In this document: piece by piece, positions 9,361 through 20,112 of the stretch | Numbering within the stretch: position 1 is the first letter of the stretch | Layout of the letters: every line of letters begins with the position of its first letter | Assembly (NCBI GenBank): GCA_015143295.1 | Contig: CM026551.1 | Span: 50,394,034-50,458,033, forward strand | Source of the DNA: Tetracentron sinense | Lineage: Eukaryota > Streptophyta > Magnoliopsida > Trochodendrales > Trochodendraceae | Length of the DNA: 64,000 nucleotides | Direction of reading: 5' to 3' | Notes under the pieces: model-generated | Databases searched by the model: none | Seen by the model: only the letters and a program-made list of their open reading frames with translations | What the model was told of the DNA's origin: nothing | Translations under genes and position numbers: made by a program

Positions 9361-10590
9361 TGTTGGATTTGATTTGATTTTTTTTTAAATAATACATTAA
9401 TTAATTTATTATTGGATATTTGAAATCAATGGCTATGATGGAAAGACATGGACCATCACTCATGACAATCCATGGGTTATCAACTTGTGACTCTCTATTG
9501 TCCAGCGGTTTTAGAAGTGTTGGCTTCTCTAACTTTTCATAGCATAACGTATGTGTTCATGGGTGTGAGTTAATACCATAACCCATGATCATGGTGTCAT
9601 GGGCTTTAAAGCCAAAACGTGTGACTATTGGTTTTCCTTAAAGTTTGATCCCATCACATTCTATAAATAAAGAATGAGTAAGAGAGCCTTGTAGAGTTCA
9701 TCCTTAAGCGCGGAAGCTCTGCGAGATTATATCAAACCGAGAACTTGTATACTCTGTCATAGAGGTATACACCGGCGGGTTCAAGAAATACTTCTCATTC
9801 AGATTGACCAGTCATATAATGTGAACTGATCTTTCTTGGGACCGGACTATTCAGTTCGGACCCGCTAAATTGATCCAAACGGATTGTCTTTTTAGACAGA
9901 CCTCGGGATCAATTTTTGACAATCCAAATGAGTCATCTCTTATCTAGACTAATTTGACAGACTCTTTTGGGTCCATCCTAATTGACTAGTATCTTGAGAT
10001 ATTCCGATCAGATTGTCAATTTTGGATCGGTCCTTAGTTGGACTAATCCATCAACCTGGAACCGCATATACAAAGGGGAAACTCTGGCGAATTTTGGGCA
10101 ATTTGCAAACACTTAAATAATTAAATTTAGAAGTGTTTTGAATTAATCGGTAAAATAATTTAACCCGATTTTAAAATCTCATATTATGAAACGTTTTGAT
10201 CATGAGATTAAATTAATTTTGATGCAATAAAATTAATTTGATTAATTTTATATATATGATTAAATTTAAAGTATATGAATTATGAATGAATGAAATTTTA
10301 ATTTAAAATTAATTTTATTCGGGCATTCTAAAGGAGGTTGGGTACCGTAGTCTTCCCACCAAGTAGTGCAAACTTGTAGGGAAAGACCGGATGAATCCGA
10401 GCTGAGTTGAATCCTGGAGATAGAGCTGCCTTATCCCTTGCACAATGGGAGGCTTCGACTATCTTCAAGAAAAACTCTTCGAGCGTCTCTCAATTCGAGT
10501 GATTCATTATATAACTATTTATTTTATTTCTTTGTTAATGATAGCTAATTGTGCTCTGATTTGTGAATAATTTTAGACTAACCATCAACA
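9361..10590 (+). mobile_element. Solo LTR with perfect 5-bp TSD
   Basis: The sequence starts TGTTGGATTT at 9361 and ends ACCATCAACA at 10590, a TGTTG...CAACA terminal inversion. It is flanked by ATAGA on both sides (9356-9360 and 10591-10595). A TATA box (CTATAAATAA at 9661) lies about 300 bp in. No internal retroviral coding is present, so this is a solo LTR of 1230 bp left by LTR-LTR recombination. The TGTTG...CAACA ends suggest Copia, but without internal sequence the superfamily is uncertain. Confidence 0.82.
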
Positions 10591-10633
10591 ATAGATAGAG
10601 TCGGGAGGGGAGTTGTCGTTGTTGTAACTACAC

Positions 10634-10655
10634 AGAGAGAGAGAGAGAGAGAGAG
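10634..10655. repeat. (GA)n microsatellite
   Basis: Eleven uninterrupted AG/GA dinucleotides just after the solo LTR and its TSD. Confidence 0.95.
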
Positions 10656-10930
10656 TTGCCATATTTGTAGGGAGAGAGAGGGACATGTTTAAGTAGGTGT
10701 ATCGTTTGGGGACTTGTATAAGAAGGTGTCGTTTGAGAAGTAGACTACAAAGAATGGTTGGAGGTGCTACGTGGCCTCTTTAAGAGAGGACTCCTAGAAT
10801 TCCTACGATTAGAGTTTAGGGATCAAATAAGGGTGCCACCTGGCATCCCTATTTCCTTATTGGATAGTAATACATTTTTGGTATCCCACGCCCACACAAA
10901 GCCAATGCACCCACACAACCCTCTTTCTTC

Positions 10931-11028
10931 AATCTAAAGATCATTAAATGCATAAAGATACCATCACATGCTCCGATCAGGAATCTAAAGATCATTAAAT
11001 GTGTAAAGATACCATCGCATGCTCTGAT
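10931..11028. repeat. Two-copy 51-bp tandem repeat
   Basis: AATCTAAAGATCATTAAATG begins at 10931 and again at 10982. The copies differ at a few positions (ACCATCACATG versus ACCATCGCATG). It overlaps the very end of the CACTA Transposase_24 pseudogene, so it may mark the inner edge of a deletion that removed the element's left terminus. Confidence 0.8.
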
Positions 11029-12183
11029 GCCTGATCGACGAAAGTCCTATCCCTGCACGTATGGAAAATCTCAAACATATGAAGTAGATCCGGCTCCAAC
11101 CCCTCTGGATAATTTGCTTGCTTGATCAAAAAATTAACTGCGATTATATTATGGAGTTCATTAATTGAATACATTACTGTAAGTGATGGTAATACATATA
11201 CCTCAATCACCCTGTAATGGGCATAAGGCCTCGTCCCAGCTGAGGGAGACATAGTAAGATGCGATCTATTATTCATATTCCTATCATTGATAACCTATTA
11301 TTTAAATGATGTAATTCAGTTAATATTGTGACAGTATTGATAGAAATCAAATAAATTGACTACGAAAAGATTAAAGGTCAAACTGTTTTCATACCTGGGC
11401 TTCCTCTATCCTCCAATGGTCCACGAGTGCCTTCCACTGGTCTTTCTTTACCCTATTATCTACGTACCCATACTGCTCTCCTAGTGGGCGCGCTAGATCA
11501 TAGAATTGATCGTACAACCTCTTCCTCCAGGCTTTCCACAATACATTACATTTCTACGTTACCCAAACCCTCGTGCGCTCGTTGGGGATGTCGTAACGAG
11601 TCTGCCAAAATATAAAGATAAACACTATAAAATCAGTCTAGTCAAGGTTAAAATATGGAAAAAATTGATTCTGGACAAGTTGTCTTACCAAAACTATATC
11701 CAGCATGACCTGGATCATCTCATTTGGGACATGCCTCCAGTCTTTGAATGTCCCCAATGGGATGACATCCACGTCCTTCTCCAGAACCCCAATGAACACC
11801 AACAACTTTGTCGCAGTAGGGCCAACAGGCTGCCCCAGGTCGTTAACAGTAACGACGGTGCATCCTTCACCTGGTGGGGGCAGGGGTGGCACCTGTTCGC
11901 ACCCCTGGTCCGTCTGCGGGGTGTTGTACAAGAAAAATAATTACATGAATACAATATAAGCATTAAAAGTGATGAACTATCCTAATAAAGAAAGTATCAT
12001 TTGAATATTTACCTACTACAGGTTGTGCTGGCTCATGCTAGGCTGGCAAAGACTGGTCCAACACATGATCACCTGAGTGAACCGAAAACTACTTTGGCAT
12101 GAGTCCTGCTGGGATGTATCATCTTGAGAAGAAGATTGACTTTCACTATTACTCTGTGGTCTTCTAAAATAACCTTGCATCAT
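10995..12183 (-). pseudogene. CACTA accessory gene with Transposase_24-type domain (decayed)
   Basis: The gene begins at 12183 with MMQGYFRRPQSNSESQSSSQ, a Ser/Gln-rich segment ending at a CAG|GTGATC donor. A block at 11931-11638 reads NDLGQPVGPTATKLLVFIG...IPLGTFKDWRHVP, matching the 'GKPVG...F.G.LA+...IPL...DW+.+P' start of Transposase_24. A third block (11601-11395) has splice-like edges (GGCAG acceptor, AG|GTATGA donor) and contains LWKAWRKRLYD and DQWKALVDHWRIEEAQ. It has an in-frame TAG inside. A fourth (11280-10995) reads NNRSHLTMSPSAGT and ends with HTCRDRTFVDQASEHAM, the family's 'H..+DG..VDE.S...' motif. The exon order fits the family, but the stop indicates a pseudogene. Confidence 0.72.
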
Positions 12184-12868
12184 GCTTTTCCAGTGTTATA
12201 TTGAAATATACAATGTAGACCAGTTTATCAGACAATGAAAATATATAAATGCATGTATAGTTGAACAATTAGCTAAGTAAAAGGTAACTAAATAACAACT
12301 AATTATTACTCACGAACACATAAACTGAAAGATTATAAACATGAAACATCAACACTTTCATGTCTAACTTGTTAACATATCACAGGCTATCAAAGCAGAA
12401 GCCACGACTAAAATCATCAAAACCAAAATGGATTAAATATTAGCTAAAATACATGTATTTCTATTAGACACTAACATGGCAGTCACCAAAGAAAATTAGA
12501 GTTGTTTTTTTGCCTTTTTCGCATAGTGCAATGACAGTTACCTCCTAAGAGTATAATCATAAGCAACCACCTCCTATATTTACCTCCTAAGTTTGAAATT
12601 CATTAGTTCATTACATGGCAGTCACCAAAGAAAATAAAAACATGACTCTAGTTCCATTATTCACATAATCAAACTACAACAACCTTACTTGTTGTAACAA
12701 AGAAAAGATATATACCATTAACAAAATATAACAATTTATATATTTAAAAAAATGTTATTGGAAGCATCACATGTTTTTGATTCCATGTATAGTTACACTA
12801 TAGGTTGTTAACAAAATTACATCAAGTGTTTAAATAGAAAGTCTATCATTTTCCACATCTTCCTCTGA

Positions 12869-14485
12869 CTAGTCATCTATAGGCTCTGCCTCGGTGATGG
12901 TTAGAGGTATATCAATTGTCGTGCCACGGATATTTGGCCTAAATTTGCTAATATTATCAACATCCAGTCCAATGTCATCCAATAGTACAACGTTGGGTTG
13001 CACAATTTCGGGCCCTCGTCCAAATTTGAATGTACTCCATCTCGCATGTCGAAGTATTCCCTTGGTTTAATCTGAATAGCGACGTGTTAGTCTTTTTCGA
13101 GCGGGACTTCGACATAAAAGATTTGCATTGCTTGTGAGGCAAACATAAAAGGTTCATCGGTTTTTCGCATCCGTTGAAGATTAACAAGCATCAATTGGAA
13201 CTCATCTTCCTTGATTCCCCTACCACGCCGCTATTTTTCATTTTCTTCATACTATCAACTGACCTTGTGTGAAACCGAAATCCATTGATGACAAACTGTT
13301 CAAATTTGCTTGCAATCTTCGAAGGGCCACGAGTCAGCCATTTAAGTTCATTACCTATGTTCTCTGGACTTCCAGGAATCAATGTAGAAACCCGTTAATG
13401 TTTAGTAGTTCATGTTAGTAGACAGTAAAAAATATTTAGGTTTTTTGCCAGTTTAAACATACATCGCATATATTACTTACATTAGATGCAAATCAATTTG
13501 GAAATGTATTATTGTGGATGCGGTCAATGACAATTTACTACCTGTGGCGATTTTCTAGCATAACTTTTTCCAAGTGTGCCATATGTACCAATGATCATGG
13601 TTAACCAGTGATCCACCTGGAGGTCTGGAGGTGCTTTTAATTAATATAAATACAAAGTAGAGTGGCCTTACTCAATAAATGGGGCCACTTTAGGACAGTT
13701 GAATAGGACATAACGGTGTATTTGCGTGGATAATTTATCAGATAAATAAATAGACATTGCCTTTTCGAGCATGACCAGGTGCAAAAAAATGGACAATCCG
13801 TTATATGTCCCAACACCATCTTCATCATAGTTGCGAGTTGCACGATTAAACTTTGTTTTAACATCGTACAAATACCTTAAGCAAAAAGTGACACATTCTT
13901 CAGCAAGATATCCCTCTGCTATAGAACCTTCCAGTTTACGTACATATGATTTCAATATATGGAGGTATCTGTTATAGAAAGAATAAAATAGCATTCAATG
14001 TTTCAGTCAGATAACATAATATACATTGAGTAAAATGATGTGTAACGTACGTAAAACATTACACTTACTGCTCGATGGGGTACATCCATCGGTATTGTAC
14101 TGGACCTGCAATCCTTGTCTCGCCTACCAAAGGAAGCAAGTGGGAAAATTCTCTCGAGGTTACCAAGTATAACTGCACTTTGAGCCTCAAGTTTTGTGAA
14201 TTCTTCGATGGTGCCAACCTTGAAGCATAATCCTCTAAAAAATCTACTCAACTCAGTCAACGGGGCACTAACATTCATTGGTAGTGATTTGCACACAACC
14301 AATGAGAGTAATTGTTGCATTAAAATATGACAGTCATGGATTTTTAACCCCGCTATTTTGCGATCTTTCATATTCATACATCGAGAAATGTTGGCTTCAT
14401 ATCTATCTGCAGTTTTAACCTTTGTAAGTACGTTACAGAAAATACTTCTCTCATTGACCGACATGGAAAAGCATGCAACAAACAA
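12869..14485 (-). pseudogene. TNP2-like CACTA transposase remnant (DUF4218 + DUF4216)
   Basis: From 14485 the frame reads ADRYEANISRCMNMKDRKI, then GLKIHDCHILMQQLL and SRFFRGLCFKVG...LERIFPL, the DUF4218 region. A second block (13994-13674) continues RYLHILKSYVRKLEGSIAEG, with GYLAEECVTFCLRYL and HRYVLFNCPKVAPF. After a likely intron (GTAAGG at about 13674), 13382-13191 reads NELKWLTRGPSKIA...INGFRFHTRS...KNSGVV, which is DUF4216. The C-terminal part (FASQAMQIFYVEVPLEKD, then IQIKPREYFDM) contains an in-frame TAA. The natural end is a TAG at 12869-12871 after ITEAEPIDD. The N-terminal catalytic domain is missing and the frame shifts between blocks, so it is non-functional. Confidence 0.8.
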
Positions 14486-14677
14486 ATATTATTAGAGACA
14501 AAATATTCCTTCACTAATATATGTTTTATTAATAACATGTAAATAAGTGTTGGTACTTATATTAGAGACAACATATTAGTGACATAATAACTTTCCATCT
14601 CTATAAATGAGGTATTAGAGACGGAATGGTTTTCCATCTCTATTGTTCCGTCGCTAGTCGGTAGCTTTCTTGTAGTG

Positions 14678-16771
14678 ATACAGTGTTTCATACGAATCAA
14701 ACATTTCTAATCTTTTTGGTGCCCCTCAAATAGGAATCCCCATTCGAGTGGGAGCTTTGTGAAGCAGGCTCTAGGGAGCATAGAGGCAATGGAGCAGAAT
14801 GTGTAGAGGTCTTCTGCCCCTGAAACCGTTTCTAAATGCACTGATCTTGTTGCTCGTATGGGGTTGAGCCTAGATAAATCAACTTCCTGAGAATCTTGAA
14901 TCCTCATAAATGTGGATATATATGAGCCAGTCTGCTTTGATTTGGGACTTTATACATATAGCATAACAATGGTTGATTGTAATACCAGAGAGGGTTGATC
15001 TAGGAGAGTGGAGGAAACATTAAACGAGCTTTCTGGAACAGTGGGGAGTTGCTTGGCATGCCAGCGAAGTTGTCTGGCTGTACAAAGATTTCTTCTAATC
15101 CAAATTGAAACACAGTTGAATTCATGAGATGATTTGGTAACACATTGACAAAATTTTTGACCTTAAAGTTTCATTTGCAGCTTGGTGTCAGCCCTGTCTG
15201 ACCGGAAACACGTGCGGCTCCAGGGGAACTTGGGGTTGGTTTCTGATTTTTTTAGTAGATAACATGGATATGGTGGTAAGGTTAGGGATTTAATTTTGTA
15301 TAATTTTGACAGCTTAGATTTGTTAGATAAGTGCAATTTAGATGGGTTTTGAGAAGCAGCTACAAGTAGCTATTTGTGTTTTCAGGGAGAGCTCCTTTGT
15401 AAGGCCAAATAGTTGTGTTGCAGGTCAGGTCAACCCATCTTGTAATAGAATGTGCATTTGATGCATCAGCATATGGTCAAGTTGATAATTTCTCATTGAT
15501 GCATACATAAATATTAATCTCTGTGCATACACGTGCACATGTAATAGCGTATCTATACTTTGATGTGGATGGATATTTACACAGATCATTTATTTAGACC
15601 ATCTCGCTACATGCCCGCGATGTTGAGCCCATCCTCAAGGGTCTGTAGGCAGTTTTTCATTGATTTACACAGATCATTGATTTAGGCAGTTTTTCCTATG
15701 TAGGCAGTTTTTCATTGATTTACACAGTTTGTGTTCAGGACCGCCATATAGAGTGTATTTTGAGTGGGGAGAATCTCAGAGGTGGTCACATTACTGGAGT
15801 AACAGGACACCAAATATACCACTTGGAAGAGGAATACCACTTTTGTTGTGTAACCCCACTTCCTAGATACTAGACAAACCCACTCATGTGGTGATCCTGA
15901 TGCAGCCCCCAACCATTGAAAATTTCAGTGGGCGATCTATCATTCGGGGAAGGAAATGTCATGCATACCGTTCACGTTCGGGCAAGAGGTCAGAAGAAAG
16001 GCTTCACAGCGCAGTACGGGAATGATTGAACTCACCTTCTTCCTAGACTGTGGTCTCAGAAACTCAGGTGTGCCAGAATTTCCAACCGTGGAGCAAAGAG
16101 CATCCCGACCATCCTTACAGGCAGTACAGCTATCCAAACTGGAAGGCAGAGTTGCAGATCACTTTCTCAATTTCTTAATTTACACTCCCTGCCAAATCCA
16201 ACACAATAGACTTTAGTTTTGCTCATTCGGCCATTTAAAGATCTTAATAAGGCTCATCAGAACTTTGCAAGATTAAACCCTTTCTCTTCCTACAATGGGG
16301 CTCATCACAAAGTTCAAATTGTTTTGGAATTTGGAATGGATGTATTCTAAAGGAAGTGCAAGAAACAAAGAAAATAATCAAGAAATTTAACCATGCAATA
16401 CTTTCGTAAATGCGAAAGCTCATTCACACACACAGGAGAGTAAATTCAACTTTTTGACATTTGAAAGATCCTTATACAACTGAGAAGACATAAATTCCAT
16501 TCATGATACCAGTAGTGTAATACAATATAGGTCTGTCAATGCCCACATAGTTCTAGGAATCCCTCCACAGAAACATTACAAGCTTCTTGTAACAAACAAT
16601 AAGCAAGAAATTCGAGAACACAACAATGCAACACTGTTTAATACCGAGGACGAAAGACCCTTATACAAGCAGAAGGGTACAATTATCATTCACGGTAAAT
16701 AATATACACGCCATTATTAGGAGCTAGGACCAAAATTCCTTACAGAGATTGGACCTGCTTACCAAACCTGC
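14678..16771. other. No recognised gene; short repeats and orphan frames
   Basis: A 2.1-kb stretch between the CACTA terminus and a host pseudogene. Orphan minus frames of 60-66 codons at 14707-14907, 15712-15912 and 15940-16137 show no family motif I recognise, though 15940-16137 (SCTACKDGRDALCSTVG) has a believable composition. At 15655-15735 a short direct repeat (TTTTTCATTGATTTACACAG) occurs twice. Around 16381-16500 and 16600-16695 two imperfect copies of a 'GAAAGA(C/T)CCTTATACAA' segment appear. This could be the 3' UTR of the adjacent pseudogene, partly duplicated. Confidence 0.45.
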
Positions 16772-17415
16772 TTAACTTATCCTCTTTAACATTCCATTGA
16801 TGGCAATCTTGTTTGCATGGGCATTTTCTGCAATTTTAAGTAATGAAACAGCCTGTGCCGTAATAAGACCGGCAGAGATTTCAGCTGTACTTTGACCGCT
16901 CTCTTCAAAATGTGGAGCATGGAGATCTCTTCGAAAAATTCCAGGTGATAATGACCAGCCACTGTTCCCCAAGTTGTTCCATTTGCATCTGGATCCATAA
17001 GTATCAGAAACAAACCCTGATCTGCCAAGGGAACACTTTGTACAGCCATGACAAGGAAATGCTGGCCTCCATCCTCCCACAAAGAGGCCAATATTGCTAC
17101 TACAATCCAAATGGTTGAATCCTCTTCATCCTTCTTCAGCACAATCTTACATGAATCATCTGAGTCTTCACCTAGGAGGACACGCAGAGCTATTGCCTCA
17201 GCTATCGCAGCACCCTCTTCATTGAGCCACTGCTGCTCTTCTATCTTTTTCTGTTCTTTTCAAGCTCAGAAATGATGGCAGCAGTAGTGAGAGCTTTCTC
17301 CAGGCGCCTCTTTTTGCTTCTCAGCTTGTTTTTGACGATCCAGCTCATCCTTCGCCTACTTCTTCTTCTCTTTCCTAACAACAGGTGGCACTTGAGCACA
17401 TGCCATATTATCCAT
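16772..17415 (-). pseudogene. Decayed host gene: Lys-rich coiled coil plus conserved C-terminal region, function unknown
   Basis: An ATG at 17415 opens MDNMACAQVPPVVRKEKKK, followed by an in-frame TAG. Further pieces are spread over three frames: KKRRLEKALTTAAIISELEK, then EEQQWLNEEGAAIAEAIALR...LLGEDSDDSCKIVLKKDEE, then a 112-codon frame with NIGLFVGGWRPAFP, SGFVSDTYGSRCKWNN and AEISAGLITAQAVSLLKIAE, ending ...NGMLKRIS at 16772. The order (basic N-terminus, charged coiled coil, acidic patch, Ala/Ile-rich helix at the C-terminus) recalls an uncharacterised conserved plant protein, but I cannot name it. At least two frameshifts and one or two stops make it a pseudogene. No introns are evident, so a retrocopy is possible, but no poly(A) tract was located. 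Confidence 0.55.
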
Positions 17416-17936
17416 TAACACTACCAAGCTCTCTAACTAACCAGTCCTGTTTGCTCAACTTCTTCTTCAAGAGAACTCCACTAAAACGTATACATTTTTT
17501 TTCTATTATCCTTTTTCCTTTATATTAAACTGTAATTTGTAAGTTTCTAACTCTTGACAACTACAGTGGAAACTAATATAACGTCAAACTGCCCACAACT
17601 ACACCCACTCAGGTCTGAAGGAATATCTCATCTTACGAACAATGCAATCCCAAACAGAAACGACAGGAGATAGCATAAGGGAATAATGGTAAGCACTGAC
17701 AGACCCATCCCTTGGCACTATCCTTCCCAATTTCCCACAGCCTTTGAATTTACCCATCTCAGTATAAAAAGAATAACAATAAGCAGATTGAAACTGAAGA
17801 CGTGAAGATCATCAAACAGCTCACATGGCCTCCCCTACTGCAGTTGAAGTTAAAAATTCAATATGTAAGTCGTCTGATTGTAATAAATAGCAAAATCCTG
17901 GAAGACACACACACACACACACATGCACATCTAACA
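17416..17936. other. No gene seen; (AC)n microsatellite
   Basis: Upstream flank of the minus-strand pseudogene. A pyrimidine-rich run occurs near 17491-17530 and an (AC)8 tract at about 17907-17922. Nothing codes convincingly. Confidence 0.5.
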
Positions 17937-18560
17937 TAGGGTTGTCAAAGGGCAGGGTTGGGGCAAGGCAAGGGTCAGCCCTAACCCTGCCCTTACTTAT
18001 AAGGGCAAGCCTTAGCCCTTCAAGGGCCTGGATTGACTAGGCCCTAACCCTGTCCTCAAGGGCTAGGGCAGGGCCACAAGGCAGGGAAGAAAAGCGATAA
18101 AGTTTTTCTCATTTGAGGTAACGGGATTTTTACTACACTGAATGCCAACCCAACAGATAATTTAATTGAAATTATTTAAATTAAAATAAATATAAAAGTA
18201 AAGTAAAGTAAAATAAGTATAATAATAAAACCAGACAGAATAGAACCTATCTTGGCAACAAACTAAGGTTGTAATCAAAGTGTAAGGGTTAGGGAATTAG
18301 CCAATCAGGAGGTTATGGTTAGGGTTTCAAGGGATTAGGATTACGATTTTAAGGGGTAGGGCTGTCAAAGGGTAGGGATTAGGATTACGATTTTAAGAGG
18401 TTGGGGTAAGGGTAGGGCTGTCAAAGAGCAGGGCGGCCAAGGGTTAGCCTTAACCCTGCCGTTACTTATAAGGGGAAGGCCCTAAGCTTGACCTAGCTCT
18501 TCAAGGACCTAGATTTACTAGGCCCTAACCCTGCCCTAAAGAGCAGAGTACCCTTGTTAA
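17937..18560. repeat. GGGC/CCCTAA-rich repeat cluster with TAGGG(C/T)TGTCAAA ends
   Basis: TAGGG(C/T)TGTCAAA(G) motifs occur in the same orientation at about 17938, 18356 and 18414. The 17938 and 18414 copies are each followed by about 140 bp that align to each other (CAAGGGT(C/T)AGCC, CTAACCCTGCC, TTACTTATAAGGG, CTAGGCCCTAACCCTG). TAGGGCTGTCAA is a common terminus of plant hAT-like non-autonomous elements, so this is probably a compound of such elements. No clean 8-bp TSD was found. Confidence 0.45.
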
Positions 18561-18579
18561 ACGTTTTTTTTTTTTGCAA

Positions 18580-19145
18580 GCCTAATTTAATGGCAAACCC
18601 TAAACTTTTATTTATTTATTTATTATAAGTATTACACATGTATATTAATAAAATGGAGCAGAAAAGATTCCACAAAGGGGTCACAACTCACGAGGGAGTA
18701 AAGCCGGGACTAACACTATCACAACAGAAAAACTAAAACTAAAACCATCTTGGACAACTACAATAGAATATATAAATCTACAATGTCAAATCCCTCTTGT
18801 ATATGGCAGACCGATGAACCAAGATTTGTCCAATACTGAAGCAAACTCTAATAGGGGAGGATGACACTCCCTCAAACACCCTAGAGTTCATTTCCTTCCA
18901 AGCAATCGCTGCGGGAAACACAGGCCCTGCAATTGTCCCTCCTTCCCCCTCCAAACACACCAGAAGCTGACAAGATAAGAAGTCTCAGAAGAAGTGAGAG
19001 AAGGTCCAACTGCTTCCTAATTGAGACAGAAAATAGATCTATTCTTTATTTTTTTGGGAGGTAAGCTAATAAATCTAAATTTTGGAAGCAGAAGGACAAT
19101 GAAGCAGAAGGTGGTCAACCAAGTTCTCCAATTCAAGGCCCATAG
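18580..19145 (-). mobile_element. L1-type LINE 3' fragment, minus strand
   Basis: Read on minus, the segment contains VDHLLLHCPSASKI (about 19130-19080), the end of the RT-associated zinc-binding region, then FPAAIAWKEMNSRVFEGVSSS (18780-18930), the '..aW.+WkERN.RvFeg.s' motif near the end of plant LINE ORF2. It is 5'-truncated with no RT core, and its 3' side faces a T run (about 18564-18576), consistent with a poly(A) tail. The next bases to the right are tandem-array sequence, so it abuts or entered the array's left edge. Confidence 0.65.
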
Positions 19146-19350
19146 AACATCCATTAGTCATCCTCCACGATAAAAGGCAGACGAGAGCAACGTGCAGCCA
19201 AGGGTCAATGACCCATCAGCAGAAGTGGCGATTCCAGACCGTTCCATATAGCTCACATGTTGTAATTCACAAACAAAAAAAATTCAAAATCAGTTTCTTG
19301 CATAGAACATTTTGAAGAAAGAAGGAATATAAAAATATAAGACTTAGAAG

Positions 19351-20112
19351 CAAGGTTGTTAAAACGTAATCGAATCGTAAAATCATTTTAGGACCGATTC
19401 AATTTAAATCGGGATTCAAATCGGAATTCATAAGATTCAATCCATTTTTTAAAAAATTGTTTAAAAAATACAAAAAATTACTTAATAAATTAGAGAAATA
19501 GAATAATATATTATCCAAAAAATTTTATTCATATCTATTGATAAAAGAATGTAATGAATATTTCATTGCATACACTATAAAAAAACGCAAATGATCTCTC
19601 TAAAATGGAAAAAAAAACCAATATCATTAAAGATAAATCAACAAAAGTAAACTCATATAATCATGTTGTATGAGATAAAGTATCAAAAGACTTGTATAAT
19701 TAAAAAGACTAATAAAATAAACTATCAAGTTTTTCCAAACTCCAACTCCATCATCTTTCTCCTTCTTTCCTCTCCTTTCCTTTCACAGCAACAGAGAGAC
19801 AACCCAAACAGGGGTTTTGGCATGTCCGTAATAGGGGTTTTCCTGTTTCTTCTCTTTTCTTAAAAACCATAAAGTACCTTTAAAAAATCAAAAGAATAAA
19901 AAATATTTTTTAAGTATTGGTTCGTAAAAGGGGTTTCGTGCTTGAATCGTATGAATCGCATGAATCTTACTATTTGAATCGCAAATCGTAATATGAATCG
20001 CAAATTAAATAGGATTTACCCAATTAAGATTTTCACCTCCGATTTCAATCGTTTTGCTTGAGATTCGAATCGTAGGATTTGAATCGTAAATCGCAAGGAT
20101 TTAACAACCATG
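19351..20112. mobile_element. hAT-type non-autonomous element (GAATCG-rich) with 8-bp TSD
   Basis: Flanked by perfect CTTAGAAG duplications (19343-19350 and 20113-20120), which are array sequence. Ends are CAAGGTTGTTAAAA and, inverted, CATGGTTGTTAAAT. The 762-bp interior is AT-rich and packed near both ends with GAATCG/CGATTC hexamers. The 8-bp TSD and short TIRs place it in the hAT superfamily. It has no transposase. The perfect TSD points to a relatively recent insertion into the array. Confidence 0.85.

Larger units (their letters stand above)
10995..14677 (-). mobile_element. CACTA (En/Spm) DNA transposon, internally deleted, minus strand
   Basis: The right end carries TTTCTTGTAGTG (14666-14677), the reverse complement of the canonical CACTACAAGAAA terminus. 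Inside it lie the usual subterminal repeats built on TTAGAGACGGAA / CATCTCTA motifs (14540-14660). Reading leftwards on minus come a TNP2-type gene remnant and a Transposase_24-type gene. Only about 180 bp separate the terminus from the DUF4218 region, so the catalytic Transposase_21 domain has been lost and the copy is non-autonomous. I did not find the left terminus. The nearest resemblance, GACTACAAAGAA near 10745, has no supporting context. Confidence 0.85.

Noticed and set aside
10745-10757. Left CACTA terminus (GACTACAAAGAA)
   Set aside because: Only partial match to CACTACAAGAA, no subterminal repeats beside it, and no 3-bp duplication matching the right end.
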